64,000 nt of DNA from Glebionis coronaria (taxonomy: Eukaryota > Streptophyta > Magnoliopsida > Asterales > Asteraceae): contig CM046874.1 of assembly GCA_025667525.1 (NCBI GenBank), positions 666,216,737 to 666,280,736 of the forward strand. The letters are read 5' to 3'. Of this stretch, positions 11,963 to 24,691 are shown in pieces. The notes beneath the pieces are model-generated. The model saw nothing but the letters and a program-made list of their open reading frames with translations. It made no database searches and was not told the DNA's origin. The position numbers and the translations under genes are program-made. Each line of letters opens with the position of its first letter. Position 1 is the stretch's first letter.

Positions 11963-12705
11963 GTCGTCCAAACCGACCCCCTTTATTATTTTTTTATTTT
12001 TAGTCTCTTTTTATTATTACTTAATGTATTAATTATATTACCTTAATTTACCTTAATTTATTTCAGCTCCAAAAACCTCCAAAACCTCAAAACCGTAAAA
12101 CTAGTCAAATTTACGCGTATACCGTAAAAGACGTAAAAATATACAGTTTTATAAAAACTCTTAGAATATGAAATAAACTATATAATTAAGTCCTGAATGA
12201 CTTAAAACCATCCCGTAAGTATTCCCGTGACTAAATAGCTCATCCGAGACCCCTAAATGCACAACCCTAAATCGTAAAAATACGATTTTCTATAATACAT
12301 ATACGTATACGTAAAACCATTAAATAACACCATCATATTTCATAGTCACTACTATGTGAGCTCATGAACATGAAAACATTACACATCGTTTCACTCACAT
12401 GGTACCCCGTACCCGAAAACGATGTCCAAACCACACTCTATTCACACCACATAACTAATAGACACATAAAGACACGTATTCCACGAAATATGGACAAAAT
12501 AAAACTAAGTGACGAAGCTCAAAACCGTGGTTGTCAAAATTATGCCACAAGATCTTAGAATAAGATAATAATCACATAGATAAGATGAAAGAGAATGACA
12601 TACCGGATGTTGACATGATGTAGGCAACCCTTTGAACCTATTTAGTTTCTCTCCCTTGACCCAACCTAAGTGTAGAGAGCTTGATGGATAGCTATGTTAT
12701 TCTAC
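11963..12705. other. Intergenic, no gene seen
   Basis: AT-rich sequence after the kinase break point. 'cgtaaaa' and 'tacg' words recur (12100-12320), which resembles decayed LTR or other transposon sequence, but I see no borders or coding motifs. Confidence 0.5.
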
Positions 12706-12706
12706 T

Positions 12707-12728
12707 TGTGTGTGTGTGTGTGTGTGTT
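12707..12728. repeat. (TG)n microsatellite
   Basis: An uninterrupted TG run of about eleven units in gene-poor DNA. Confidence 0.85.
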
Positions 12729-12911
12729 GAGTAGAGAGAGGACTAGATATAATCAATACTAGTCAAACAAAAGCGGTTAAGACTTTATGTACCATTAGGA
12801 GCATTCACACATAATATTGAATTATTTGACTACACTTATGTGCATGTAACCTACAATTCAAATATTGGATGATAATGACATACTAATAGCATGTCATAAT
12901 CTTACATGAAG

Positions 12912-13230
12912 TGCAAGAAACACATGACATAGATGGTTTCAAGGCCATGAAGGCCAGGAATCTTTAACATACAAAAGGTGAGACAAGTATATCCTCCATG
13001 AGCCTTCTGTAATCGCAAATAAACATCAATACATGGAAATGTGACCCTAACCAAAACAACACATATTTATATTCCTTACAAAGTCATAACAATGCAAGAA
13101 ATCAGTGTCACTCGATCACTACGTAGCGTGAAGAAATCCTCAATTCAGACAATACATTTCCGTTGATGGGTTTTTTTTAATACATGAGGTTTACGTGAAA
13201 GACAATCAAACATACGTCAACAAGAATACT
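12912..13230. repeat. Diverged direct repeat, copy A
   Basis: About 300 bp here match 14652-14955 with many substitutions and small indels. Shared blocks include 'atacatggaaatgt', 'ccaaaacaacacatattt' and 'ttccttacaaagtcataacaatgc'. On the minus strand both copies contain a splice-acceptor-like 'TTxCAG/AAGGCTC' followed by about 50 bp of open but unrecognised sequence. No gene can be named. Confidence 0.75.
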
Positions 13231-14651
13231 ATTTGTTGCCCAAAATAGTACAAGGCCATCGTAACTTGTAGATTGAAGTGATCTAAATACTTCTGAATAC
13301 TAATCACTATTGACTTAGAGCTCAATTTGCATGCAATGTTACAGGTCAAAATGGGTAATTTCTTATAACTAACTAAACGAGTCACGGATAGGGCTGACCA
13401 CTATGTTTGTACATCTCTATACTAAGTTAAATCACAAGGAAACTGGATTTGGATTTGTAGCTACAGCCTAGATACAGATGTTAATAACCAACACATGTTA
13501 GAGTAATAACCAACCAAAAAGAGCTGTTACTTCATTTTGCCCCATTGGTATCACATTAGAGTCTAATTTATGCAATATGACAAGAATTGGCAAGTTATAT
13601 GTATACTAGTTAAAAGCGTAGAAAAAAAAGAAAAACTATTACTAAAACACTAGATCGCTGAAACATACGTAAATACTACAACTAAACCACAAAACATGAT
13701 GCAAAGACCAGTGCTATAAACACCAATGCTATTACTTGAACCAGGACCACGTGGAAAAATAAGAAAACACATATGAACCTGGGCGAAACTATGACACTGG
13801 CATCAACAAAACATTCCCATATACTTGCTTCTGACAAAAGTGACTCGACCGGTCTTGGTTTTGTGTCCGTTAGTTTGGTTTAGACGACGGTTTGGATGTG
13901 TTTTTCTTGAGTTTTGTCGAAACCAAACTGAGCCAAACTAAAACTCGAAAATCGAAAGCCGTAAATATAAAATTCCATAGTTAAGAAATGTGTACTTGAC
14001 CGTTGTTGACACAACATACGTATGTTATCAATGTATGAGACCACCAAATTTGTAATATAAACACAAAATGTTTATGTACACCGTAACATTTATAGAAGCC
14101 TCACTCCAGTTCATTTTTCTCCACAAGTCGACGTGGGACAAATTTTTTCTTCAATTCCTTTATATACGTAACAATATACGTGACCAATTTGATGTTATTT
14201 TTACATATACGTGAGTATTTAACAAGAAAGCGTGATTTGTGATTTTTTTTATTACATTAATGAGTGCCAGATTGTTTAAGTTATGGTATCAAATTAAATC
14301 AAATTGTTGATCTGAGAAACCCTCAGATACCAAAAAGCAATAGACACCTAATAAGAGACCTCGCATAGCGAACAAGGAAAGAACGAGTTTTGCTAGTTGA
14401 ACACAGGCCGGGCATCTAAAACTATAAGCATATAATAATAAACTCAAGTTTATGAAATGTAAATAATTTCAATGCACCTCCCAGATTTAAAGAATCTTCT
14501 CTTCACCCAGTTTTTCTTTGCTTGTCGATGTGGGACAATTAACATTTTAACAAATCTTACTTCCACAAAAAAGTGCAAGAAAAATGGCATAAGTGCATAT
14601 AAGCGTATGTCGACAACAACATGACTCTTGGCCAAGCCTGCAAATGTACCA
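13231..14651. other. Intergenic, no gene seen
   Basis: AT-rich DNA without coding motifs. It contains a region of 'accaaac' / 'gttttggtt' words (13840-13970) typical of decayed small transposons. Two boxes with 'CCACAAGTCGACGTGGGACA'-like sequence lie near 14120 and 14520. Confidence 0.5.
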
Positions 14652-14955
14652 TATGTGTGCAAGAAAAACGAGATAGATGGTTGTGAGACCGTGAAGTCCA
14701 AGAACCTTTAACATCCTGAAGATGAGACAAGTATTTCCTTTACGAGCCTTCTGAAATTAAAGCGAAAATAATCATCAATACATGGAAATGTAACCCAAAC
14801 CAAAACAACACATATTTTTATTCCTTACAAAGTCATAACAATGCAGAAAATCAGTGTCACTCACCAAGTAAGGTGAAGACATTCTCAATTTTGACAAGAT
14901 ATTAATGCTAATGGGGCTTTTAAATACCTGAAGTTTATGTGACAAACAAGCAGGA
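14652..14955. repeat. Diverged direct repeat, copy B
   Basis: This is the partner of 12912-13230, in the same orientation, 1.7 kb away. Divergence is clearly higher than between the young LTR pairs in this window, so it is an older duplication. Confidence 0.75.
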
Positions 14956-15529
14956 AGAAATACATAAATTTTGCATACCAGGAAGAGGCTGATATGCTTA
15001 AGCCAAGACACGTGATCCTTGACGTGTGTATGTCTTGTTGCTTACAGTATTGGGACACATGAATGAGACCAAAATGATGTTTTCAATAATAGCATCATAT
15101 GCTGCATAAAGACCAGTTTTAGTACAAATAAAAGAGTCCTGATACGAAGGTGCCTTAGAGCTTTGTTAGAACCAAATTTTGTGTCGTAAAAGGAATATAT
15201 GGATCTTATAACAGAATACCTTTCATCCCATAAACATGATTATTGTTCATCTCTTTTATAACAAGAAAAAATATCGAAGGGAAAGCTCTCGAGTCATCAT
15301 CCTGATGCACCAAAACAAAAGGTCAAGGTCGTGCAGTGGTTGCATCTTGCTAATTGTTCATATCTTTTTATACCAACTTCAAAATTTGTGTCACACTAGT
15401 TTGGTCACTTTCCCGACCAACAGTATACCACAAGTTTTTTTTGTGGAAAACGGTGTATACTTTTATTAAAAATAATAATAAAATTAACAGAAAAACAAAG
15501 AATAGACTCAAATAACAAATAAATTGAAA

Positions 15530-16155
15530 GCTGTAAGAATCTAGAGACGAGGCACGTGTTTAACACGCTTCCCTTAAAACAGATTCGCCGTCTGTTTACC
15601 AGGGTACAACGTCCAAAGCTGTTGTACAGCCGGACTAGACAAACTTGCCTGAAAGATCACGGAAGCCTTCTGCGTGTTTCTGATCAATAACTGCTGGAAA
15701 AAATCGTCTGGTAATGGAGTAGTAAAAACTGTGTTTTTTCTGATGATGAACACTGAATGAGAATGGTTTATTTTATAGCCAATTCATGTCTTGGTCACCA
15801 AGACAGAATATATGCTTCTAAAATAATCTGACATACAAATCTGTTAAAAATAAACACGATTTGCATATATTATACATACACAGGAAAATTCTGTCATGAC
15901 TTAATAAGAAAGTCTATATCTATTCCTAAAATAGATGTATATAATTTTTCTGGAAAAATCTGAATTCGCAGCAAAAGAGATACCGAAATCTGCCCACACC
16001 CAAGTCAGTTATCGGAGCTTCATTCGTGTCCGCAGGTCGTGCACTCGTGCACAAGTTCAGAAGCTTCGAACCCGTTTTTGGCCTAGAAATCTCACTTTCT
16101 GCAACCCCCCCCCCCCTGCGCGCGTAGGCGTGGGAGTAAAAACCCACAAATGAAT
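15530..16155 (-). repeat. Possible solo LTR (minus strand)
   Basis: Read on the minus strand, the region runs from a G/C-homopolymer-rich part through a TATA-like 'GCTATAAAATAAACC' (about 15769-15783). It ends in a leader-like 'TTGTACCCTGGTAAACAGACGG' block (about 15588-15610). This order resembles U3-R-U5 of a copia LTR. No coding region, partner LTR or clear target duplication is visible, so this remains an inference. Confidence 0.35.
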
Positions 16156-18490
16156 ATTATAGGGTAGAAACTAGGATTTCCTTATAAACATGTTTTCACT
16201 TCATGTTTCAAGCGATGCGGGACAAAATATTTTCCAAATATTGTGTTTCGCGTAACTCACTTTGAGACACGATATCTCATTCATATTAACTACATATTGG
16301 ACATACTTTAGCTCGTTGCGAAGCTCTCTTCGAGGAGAACGCAAAGCTACTAAGTATTACGAATATATATAACATATACATATATAAAATTATGTCCAAA
16401 GTATTGCAAAAACCATATTTTGCAAAATATTTTCCAACATTTTTTACAGCAAAACATACATATACATCAATTGACAACGTTGTCGTTGGCAACTCAGGGG
16501 TATCACAGAAGACATACATAAGGTGTAGCTTAAGAAAAAGCCCTTCACCACAAGTACGTATATGTTTACCAGATACAAGGATCAAATGAAAACAAAAGTA
16601 AAAATAAGAAGTGAGCCATGTATGCATAAACATTCGTGAAAACAAATCCGTATTAGTTTCCCTTGGTTTGTCTTCGATCCCATTCTCAAGATAATAATAC
16701 ATCCAGTATCAAGCGTTTTAATAAGGAAGGTCTTAAGCAGCGAAAAGAGTCACAAGAAAAACAAGTTAGTACCTATATCATACTACAACTAATAATAGAA
16801 TTAAAAGAGAAATCGTGAAAGTCCGTATGAGGCGCATGATGCAATATCCTTGTGCCACAAAAAAGAATTTGTATCTCGTTTATAACACAAATGCTCTTCT
16901 TGTATATCATCTACTATAGACCACTCAACCGTTTAACTCTAGTAACGCTTTTAAGAGAGACGATCATTCTATACATAGCTGATTTAAAAGGCTATGTGTT
17001 CAAAATTTAGTTGGAGATGAATCAGTTATATTTTGTCCCACATTGGTAGATAAGCGAAGCTTGAAGTGCTATAGTTACTATGAGAGTTTTCAATAACATT
17101 TGAGCTTATAATCTGTAGTCTCAAACATTGTTTGATTTGAGCTTCCAGTTTGTGAGTTTTTAAATTTGATTTTGCTAACATCTTTCTAGTTTCTACAACC
17201 GAACATTTGTTGCAACTATTATTGGGCTTTATAACTTCAATTGCTACACCAAGGCTCAAGCCTCAAATATCCGTTGCTAATTAATCTCGAATTCAGTTAC
17301 TTACTTTGATTTAGGGGCCCAAGACCCAATTGAAGCAAACATATTCCAGTTCAGTTCTCATACCGTCCTTTCTTTTAAATTCGGTTTTCGATCCGGTTCA
17401 GTCTTGAACAAAATTGACCCTTATGCTTCGTAGGTTAGACCAAAGATCAAACCGACATAGCCATGGACCAGATATTTTTGTCCGGTTCTCGGTATCGTGT
17501 TTGGACCAAATTAAATCCGCTTCGGTCTAGTATCGCTGACAATAATCGTGGCTAAATTTCAAGCTAGTGATTAAGTGTGAAGAGTAAGAAGTAAGCTTAT
17601 TCAAGCTCCATCAAAACCGAAACACGTAAGCAAACCTCCTAAACCTTCAAATGAGTTCGAGAAAGGCAAACACGACTCCAAACATAAACCTCATCACGGT
17701 TGATAAATCGGATAAAATCGATTTGGTCCAGCACTCTCGATCGAGGATCGGACCGAAATGTTCGGTTCGATCCGATCGGTTCAGTCTCGTTATTTTGTTC
17801 AGTCCAATGGTTCAACATCAAATGAAACCTTAATTTAACATATCGTCAAAAATGCTTGATGTTAATACACTTTACCATCTTTATAGAAGCTTTTCTCAAG
17901 TCCATTATACTCCACAAACCGATCTGGGACAAAAAAAACTATTCAGTCCTTTATATACTCTCGGAATACTCTCACGTGATTTTGAATTTCTATATCGAGA
18001 CAGATGACGTTCGAACTCGATTGAGCCATCTGGGCCGGGTTATTCGGATCAAGCCAAATACTAATTATTTTCTATTTTAACGAGTACAATTTTGAACTTT
18101 TATTACATTTACTCATATTTAGATTAGCCAAGTTGATCTGAACCCGACTAACTTGAATTCAAATAACTTGAAAGAGAAGAACGTAAGTGAATGAATGTGT
18201 AGCCGGTTGACTCAAAGCCGACTAACATCGCCCATAGCCCCCTTGATTGTGAGCGCGCATATTCTCTTTTGAACGATACGTCATACTATACAAAAATAAA
18301 AAAACCATCGAGAAGTCAATGTAAACATATCTACGGTATATCTACATTTTGTATGAAAAGAATACAATCATCGATTGCCAAATATTCTATCAATATTAGT
18401 TTCACTCATAACTTGAATATGCTTCATTGTATTTTGTACATTTTAACAAGGACCAAAGTCTATACAAGATAGGTTGATTGTTGTACTCAC
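16156..18490. other. Intergenic or beta-amylase intron DNA, no gene seen
   Basis: No coding motif was found on either strand, including the downstream beta-amylase exons expected here on the minus strand. There are transposon-like tracts: 'tttgtcccacattggtagat' (about 17033), a 'ccgatccggttcggt...' block at 17385-17810 and 'aaaccgatctgggacaaa' (about 17918). Confidence 0.5.
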
Positions 18491-18591
18491 CAGCATCTGT
18501 GGGACCTGTGCTACCCCATTTTGGCTTGCCATAGCTCTCAACTGCAGCTTGTAAGTTATTCATCATATACTGCAATATAAAACATTGATCA

Positions 18592-18783
<192 letters not shown>

Positions 18784-19650
18784 TTAATATGATAGCTTAA
18801 AAAGCTAATGGACCTTAGAATAAGATCTGTATAAACTAGAAGGGGGGTTTGAATAGTTTCTTAAAATTTACTTGTTAAAGATATGGTTTCCAAAAATCCT
18901 TTTTCAAAAACTTAGGCTTGAGGAAATATGTGAAATCTTCTTATGCACAAATATGAACAATGATAGTGTAGCTAAACTAATACTAACAAAAATATATCCA
19001 CAAAGAATAAAGAATGATAGTGTAGCTAAACTAATACTAACAAAAATATATCCACAAAGAATAAAGAATGATAGTGTAGCTAATCTAATATTAACACATG
19101 TATATGCAAAAAGTAATAAGGAATGTAAAGAGTTAAGGGTAAAGAAAGATCAAACCGAACACCAAGGATTTATAGTGGTTCGGCAACGAAGCTCACTCCT
19201 CGTTCCTACTCCACTCCTCGAGTACTCCTTACTCGAGAGTTCACTACACAACAAGCTCCTTATGGTGGAGAAAACCGTACACGTCGCTTAACCAATTTCC
19301 GACTTTAAGCTAAAAGTCGAGCTCCAATCGTAGCTAGGACCAATCTACACAACTATACTTAGTACATACACAACTTCCAAATAGACACAACTACTTGGAT
19401 CTTCACAACTATGACACAACTACAAGTATATAAAAATTGATCTTCAATAGATCTTTGGTGGTGGACTCAACACTTCACTAGGATAGTGTTCTTCTCTTTG
19501 CACTTGGAGAGGAAGAGATGGAAGAACAAGATTCACTTCTTAAACAAGTAATAATCAAACAAATGATCAAAGATTTGAGTGATTAAAGAAGGGGTTTGAA
19601 TCTGGAAATGAATGTGCAAAAGAGGTGAGGTGAAAAGCTGAGAATGGCCA

Positions 19651-19660
19651 ACTATTTAAA
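19651..19660 (-). promoter_or_regulatory. TATA-like box in the copia 3' LTR
   Basis: The minus strand reads TTTAAATAGT; the 5' LTR has the same at 27620-27629. The palindromic cassette lies 30-100 bp upstream of it in transcription direction, placing the palindrome in the core or proximal promoter. Confidence 0.45.
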
Positions 19661-19690
19661 GGACAAAGGAGCCAACGGCTAGTTCTGCCC

Positions 19691-19756
19691 GCGGTACCTT
19701 ATCACAGCCCGCGGTACCTTATCGATAAGGTACCGCCTAGGCGCTAAGGTACCGCC
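19691..19756. repeat. GGTACC palindrome cassette in the copia 3' LTR
   Basis: A perfect 26-bp palindrome (half-site GCGGTACCTTATC) occupies 19711-19736. One more half-site lies on the left (19691-19703) and one inverted half-site on the right (about 19743-19755). It can form a strong hairpin in RNA or single-stranded DNA. Confidence 0.9.
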
Positions 19757-20155
19757 GGACTAGACTCCGCTCCTTTTTGTCCTTTAGTGGTGGAGGTCTT
19801 ATCTGGGTATAAAAATATCCTGAAAGGATATTCTTAACAGAATAAGAATATGCCATTTTCAAATTTCAAATAATTAATTTAATAAAACATTTTCTTAAAA
19901 ATAAAGTTTAATAAAAACTTGTCACTTTTAATAAAAAGTGAGATTTAAGAAAAGATTAAATCACTTGATCACTTGATTAAGGTTAGTACTTGTTTATCCA
20001 TACCTTAAGTGAAAATGGGTAAAATGAAAAATACTTGAACTCAAGAGTTCGTTTTTCGTTGTTTTCGTAAATGCTTGTTTTTACATATTGTCGTAATCAA
20101 AACTAAGCGAGACCGAAAAATGCAAGTAACGTTTTTAGTCATTATTGCATTAACA

Positions 20156-20170
20156 ATCTCCCCCTTTTTG
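20156..20170 (-). other. Polypurine tract of the copia element
   Basis: The minus strand reads AAAAAGGGGGAGAT immediately before the 3' LTR start TGTTAATG. Position and composition are those of the plus-strand primer. Confidence 0.85.
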
Positions 20171-20598
20171 ATTCCGAAAATACATAAACTCAATCACACA
20201 AAAACAAGATTTTCGAAGACGAGTTTATTCATTTCTCCCCCTTTGTCGAAGCAAAAAGGTTGCGTAATCCGGTGTTGAAGAAACGGACTTTGCAAAGACT
20301 CCCCCTTGGTGCTTACTCCCCCTAGCTTGGGGCACCGAGGAATCGAGATATGGTGACTAGCTACATAGAATGGTTAGTTGAACAAAAGAAACAACCAACA
20401 ATATATAGCAATAGGTCACAAAAAGAAAATTAAAAAAGAAGAAAACACAAAGACAAAGATCCAAGATAGGTTACTAAAGAAACATCATACAAAGAAGTAT
20501 GGAAAAAGAAACAAGCCAAAAGCATAAATATAATCCTAGTTATTCTAGAATTCTAAGATTTGCTTGAATTTGGTGTCTTGAGGATAAGCAATCAATGC

Positions 20599-20973
20599 TT
20601 ATATGAAAGACAAGGTAATAGCTGAGGGTGGTGGTGGTGGCTTGTTGGAGATCTCATAATCAAAGTGAAGAGGAGGCTTGATTAAGAGACTCTTGATGTA
20701 GCTCAACTCCTCATAGATGTGTGCCATAGAAAGATGTTGATATTGACAACAATGACAATATGTTCCATGGTGCATGACATTATCATGAGAAGGAGGAAGA
20801 ACACTAAAGGGTGGTGGTGGAAGAAAAGAAGTTCCACAATCAACATTCTTGGTAGAAGAAATGTGATTAAGAGTGTTCTTGGGAGGGTTTGGATTGAAAG
20901 CAATTGGAGAAAATGGAAGAGATTCAAGGCTTTCATTGGGGGAATAAGACATTTTGGATGTGAAGTAATGCAA
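20599..20973 (-). CDS. Short proline-rich ORF in the copia 3' spacer, unknown function
   Basis: A 124-codon ORF; a start at the internal ATG (residue 8, MSYSPNES) is equally possible. It is rich in proline and serine, with FLPPPP and KPPPPP runs and a CHCC cluster near the middle. No transmembrane segment, signal peptide or known domain is recognised. It lies between pol and the PPT, where copia elements of the SIRE lineage may have an additional ORF. It could be a decayed remnant or a chance frame; support comes only from position and composition. Confidence 0.35.
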   Translation of the reverse strand: MHYFTSKMSYSPNESLESLPFSPIAFNPNPPKNTLNHISSTKNVDCGTSFLPPPPFSVLPPSHDNVMHHGTYCHCCQYQHLSMAHIYEELSYIKSLLIKPPLHFDYEISNKPPPPPSAITLSFI

Positions 20974-21106
20974 AATGCTTATGGTTTAAATAAGGAAGGC
21001 TTAGGGTATTTTTGGGGTGGTCAAAGGGTTTGAAACAAAGATTCTCAAAAATGTTGGAGTAAATCTGGAGTTTCAGACAAAAACCCGAAAAAGGAAGGCC
21101 ACTGTA

Positions 21107-21173
21107 GGCGGTTCCTTATCTAGGGTGGCGGTACCTTATCAATAAGGTACCGCGGTTCACATAAGGAACCGCC
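21107..21173. repeat. Nested GGTACC/GGTTCC palindrome in the copia 3' spacer
   Basis: Outer arms GGCGGTTCCTTAT (21107-21119) and ATAAGGAACCGCC (21161-21173) enclose an inner near-palindrome built on the half-site GCGGTACCTTAT (21128-21153). The inner core is the same as in the LTRs. The inner and outer arms differ by paired changes (TACC versus TTCC), so each hairpin stays complementary. Confidence 0.88.
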
Positions 21174-21632
21174 TGCAGAAGCAGGGTTTGGTGTTTGGAG
21201 GAAGATTTTCAGCAAATCTTATTTTTCTAGTCTAACTTATCATAGGGATATGCTTAAAAGCAAAGATATACAAAGAAAACATATGCAAACTTACCAAATA
21301 GAGATTTGACCAAAATACATGGATAAAAAAATCAATGTAGGAGGTGTGTAAGACAAGACCTTAAGTCATGACACAATGATCCTCCATGATTCAATCTTGT
21401 TCTTGCTATGTTTGAGAGAATCATACATATGAATTATGTAAGCTCTATATTAATAGCGAGAATCTATGAAAAATCGTTTTTAGATTGAATTAACAATGTC
21501 AAACGAATTTCTCAACCATTTTCGAAAGAGACTTTGAGAGTTTTGAAAAGGAGATGAGAAGATTTTTCAAAAGAATTTTAGAAGACTCAAGAACTCAAAA
21601 ACGTAATAGAAAACACACAATAAGAAAGGAAT

Positions 21633-24600
21633 TTAAGGAAGATGTTCCATTAATCCTAGACCTAGACGCAAGTAATTGAAAGGTTCCCTCTTAAGCGGCT
21701 TAGTGAAGATATCGGCTAAGTTGTCCTCGGAGGGCACCTTTTCAATAGTAATGTTCCCCTTTTGAACATTATCCCTAAGGAAATGGTGTCTAATTTCTAT
21801 GTGTTTGGTTCGCGAATGTTGCACGGGATTCTTTCTTAGGTCTATAGCGCCTTTATTATCGCACATGATGGGAACATCATCAAGAGAAATCCCGTAATCA
21901 ACAAGCGCTTGCTTCATCCATAGAGCTTGTTGGCATGCTTTACCGGCACTCACATACTCGGCTTCCGTGGTGGATATGGCAAGAGCGGTTTGTTTCTTGG
22001 AGAACCAAGAAGTTAAACAACAACCCATGAAGGTACAAACTCCACTAGTGCTTTTCCGGTCCACATAGTCTCCCGCATGATCCGAGTCCGCGTAGACAAT
22101 GGTTTCTACGCCGGTCCCTTTAGGATACCATAATCCTAAATGTATAGTGCCTTTAATGTATCGGAAGATACGCTTAACCGCTTCAAGGTGAGAGGTTTTG
22201 GGAGCCTCTTGGAAGCGAGTACAAAGGCAAACACTAAACATGATATCCGGTCGACTTGCCGTTAGGTACAACAAACTACCAATCATACCTCTATATTTGG
22301 TGTTGTCTACCGACTCACAATCATCATCTACGGTGAGTTTAGTATCCGAGGCCATAGGGGTCTTCATTGGTCTAGATTCTTCTAATCCAAATTTCTTTAG
22401 CATTTCTTTAGCATACTTAGATTGACTAAAGAAAATACCATCGTCCATTTGTTTAATTTGGAGTCCTAAAAAGAAGTTAAGTTCTCCCATCATACTCATT
22501 TCAAACTCATCATGCATGATTTTGGCAAAGTCATCACACAATTCTTGACAAGTTGAGCCAAATATAATGTCATCAACATATATTTGTACGATTATGAGGT
22601 GAGAACCTTTCTTCTTTGTAAAGAGTGTATTGTCTACCATACCCATGGTATACTCATGTTTAACAAGAAACGCTTTAAGTCTATCATACCAAGCTTTGGG
22701 TGCTTGTTTGAGTCCATAAAGTGCTTTCTTAAGCTTGTAAACATGGTCCGGTTTCTCAAAATCAATGAAGCCGGGAGGTTGAGCCACATATACCTCCTCA
22801 TTGATCAAACCGTTAAGAAATGCACTCTTTACATCCATTGGTTGAAGCTTAATATCTAAGGCACAAGCGTAGGCTAAAAGGATTCTAATTGATTCTAATC
22901 TAGCTACCGGTGCATATGTCTCGTCATAATCAATCCCTTCTTGTTGATTATAGCCTTGAGCTACAAGTCTAGCCTTGTTACGAGACACAACACCATTCTC
23001 ATCTAGCTTATTCCTAAATACCCATTTGGTTCCTATAATGGTAGAACTTCTAGGTGGAGGAACAAGTTCCCAAACATCATTGGCAACGAATTGATTCAAT
23101 TCTTCTTGCATCGCAATGACCCAACTCTCATCCGTCAAGGCTTCTTTAACATTCTTAGGTTCAATCAAGGAGACAAAACAAAAGAAGTTGATTTGATTTT
23201 GGACTTAAGATCTTAGGGTCCTTTGATTTAAGTCACCAATGACATTATTGAGAGTATGATCCCTAGACTCCTTAATGTTTACTTCCTTTTCAACACTAAG
23301 GTCTTCAACTCCTATTTTTCTAACCTCTTTGGCTTTAACTACTTCTAATTCATCCAAGTCATCATCAACCAATGGTGGTGTCTTAGGTGAAGGAGGGGTT
23401 TCATCAAAGGTTACGTTGAGTGATTCTTCAATAACCCCTGAGGTTCTATTTAGGACTATGTAGGCCTTACTAGTTTGGGAATAACCTAAAAGGATACCTT
23501 CGTAAGACTTTGGGTCAAACTTGGTAAGGTAGTCTTTGGTGTTGAGGATAAAGCACTTGCTTCCAAACACCCTAAGTTATTCTAATGAGGGTTTCTTACC
23601 TTTAAGAATCTCATAGGGGGTCTTTCCTAGGAAAGGTCGAATAAGAATTCGGTTGAGAATATAAGTCGATGTATCTACGGCATTGCACCAATACTTTTGA
23701 GGCAATGATTGCTCATTTAACATCGTCCAACTCATCTCTTGGAGAGTCCTATTCTTCCTTTCAACTACCCCATTTGATTGTGGAGTGCGAGGAGCCGAGA
23801 AGTTATGGGTAATACCATGAGCTTCACAAAAGGCACCAAATTGCACTTCATTATCAAATTCCCTACCATGATCCGTCCTAATAGAAACAATTGAACATCC
23901 TAGTTGATTTTGAATTCTTCGACTAAAGATTTCGAAATGATCGAAAGCTTCATTCTTAGATGTCAAAAATCTAGTCCAAGTGAATCTAGAATAGTCGTCA
24001 ACTATAACTAGGGTATAAAGGTTACCTCCATAACTCCGTATGGCGGAAGGTCCAAAGAGATCCATATGTAGGAGCTCTAAGCACCGAGAGGTCGAAACCA
24101 AATTCTTGGCTTTGTGACTTGAGTGAACTTGCTTTCCAACTTTGCAAGCATCACAAAAGTGACTATCAAACTTAATCTTGGGGAGGTGTCTTACCAACTC
24201 CTTAGAGACTAAAGATTGAATTAAACGCATATTAGCGTGACCTAATCTCCTATGCCAAAGAGTAGAACTATCATCTATAGTCGCAAGACATATGTTGTCT
24301 TTTGACTTCTTATTAACCTTCATGACATAAAGCCCATGCTTTCTAACACCTTTTCCAATGACTTTTCCATCTTTTACGATTTCACTGTCATGTTCCGAAA
24401 AGATGACCTTACACTTATTATCACAAATTTGACCTATACTTAAAAGGTTAAAACCTAAGTTATCTACGTGCTCAACATTTTCAATGGTCATGGAGTCAAG
24501 AGAAACCGTACCTTTGCCAATGATATTACCACATAGACTACTAGAAAATGTGACGTTACCTCCATCATATGCTTTGTAATGAGAGAACAAACTTCGATTA

Positions 24601-24665
24601 CCCGTCATGTGTTTAGAACATCCACTATCCTTAATCCACTCATCGGGCTCCAAATCAATTCCCAA
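21633..24665 (-). pseudogene. Copia pol (protease, integrase, RT, RNase H) with two in-frame stops
   Basis: The first segment (24665-23577) holds the protease motif DSGCSKHMTG, the GAG-pre-integrase HHCC finger (HRRLGH, CDACK) and the integrase triad (HMDLFGPS, RTDHGREF, NGVVERKN). A TAA at 23577-23579 and a second TAA at 23205-23207 interrupt the same frame. The last segment (23168-21633, 511 codons) is a complete RVT_2 reverse transcriptase with YVDDIIFG and a RNase H with DSDHAGD, STTEAEYVS and CDNKGAI. The integrase and RT active sites are intact. Gag and pol are separated by stops in different frames over about 30 bp. Confidence 0.92.
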
Positions 24666-24691
24666 GCATATCTAGGTAACACTACACAAGA

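Larger units (their letters stand above)
18828..20155 (-). repeat. 3' LTR of the copia element
   Basis: In minus orientation it begins TGTTAATGC and ends CTAGTTTATACA. It is a direct repeat of 26798-28124 with a few substitutions. It contains the TATA-like TTTAAATAGT (19651-19660) and the palindromic cassette at 19691-19756. Confidence 0.95.
20171..21632 (-). other. 3' internal spacer of the copia element
   Basis: 1.46 kb lie between the pol stop and the PPT. It holds one proline-rich short ORF (20599-20973) and a nested palindrome (21107-21173); the rest shows no coding motifs. SIRE-type elements often carry an extra or env-like ORF here, but no membrane segment is visible. Confidence 0.6.

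Noticed and set aside
16286..16702. 138-codon minus-strand ORF
   Set aside because: Cys/Phe/Tyr-rich composition of AT-rich non-coding DNA, no domain and no splice context.
17750..17800. tRNA-like 'ggttcgatcc' word
   Set aside because: No cloverleaf arms around it. It is part of a 'ccgatccggttcggt' transposon-like block.
18872..19291. 139-codon ORF with repeated segments (copy at 26841-27260)
   Set aside because: It lies in the copia LTR, antisense to the element. It is made of three tandem ~60-bp units and is present in both LTRs. It is a repeat, not a gene.
22198..22860. Plus-strand ORFs opposite the copia RT
   Set aside because: They are shadows of the long minus-strand RT frame.
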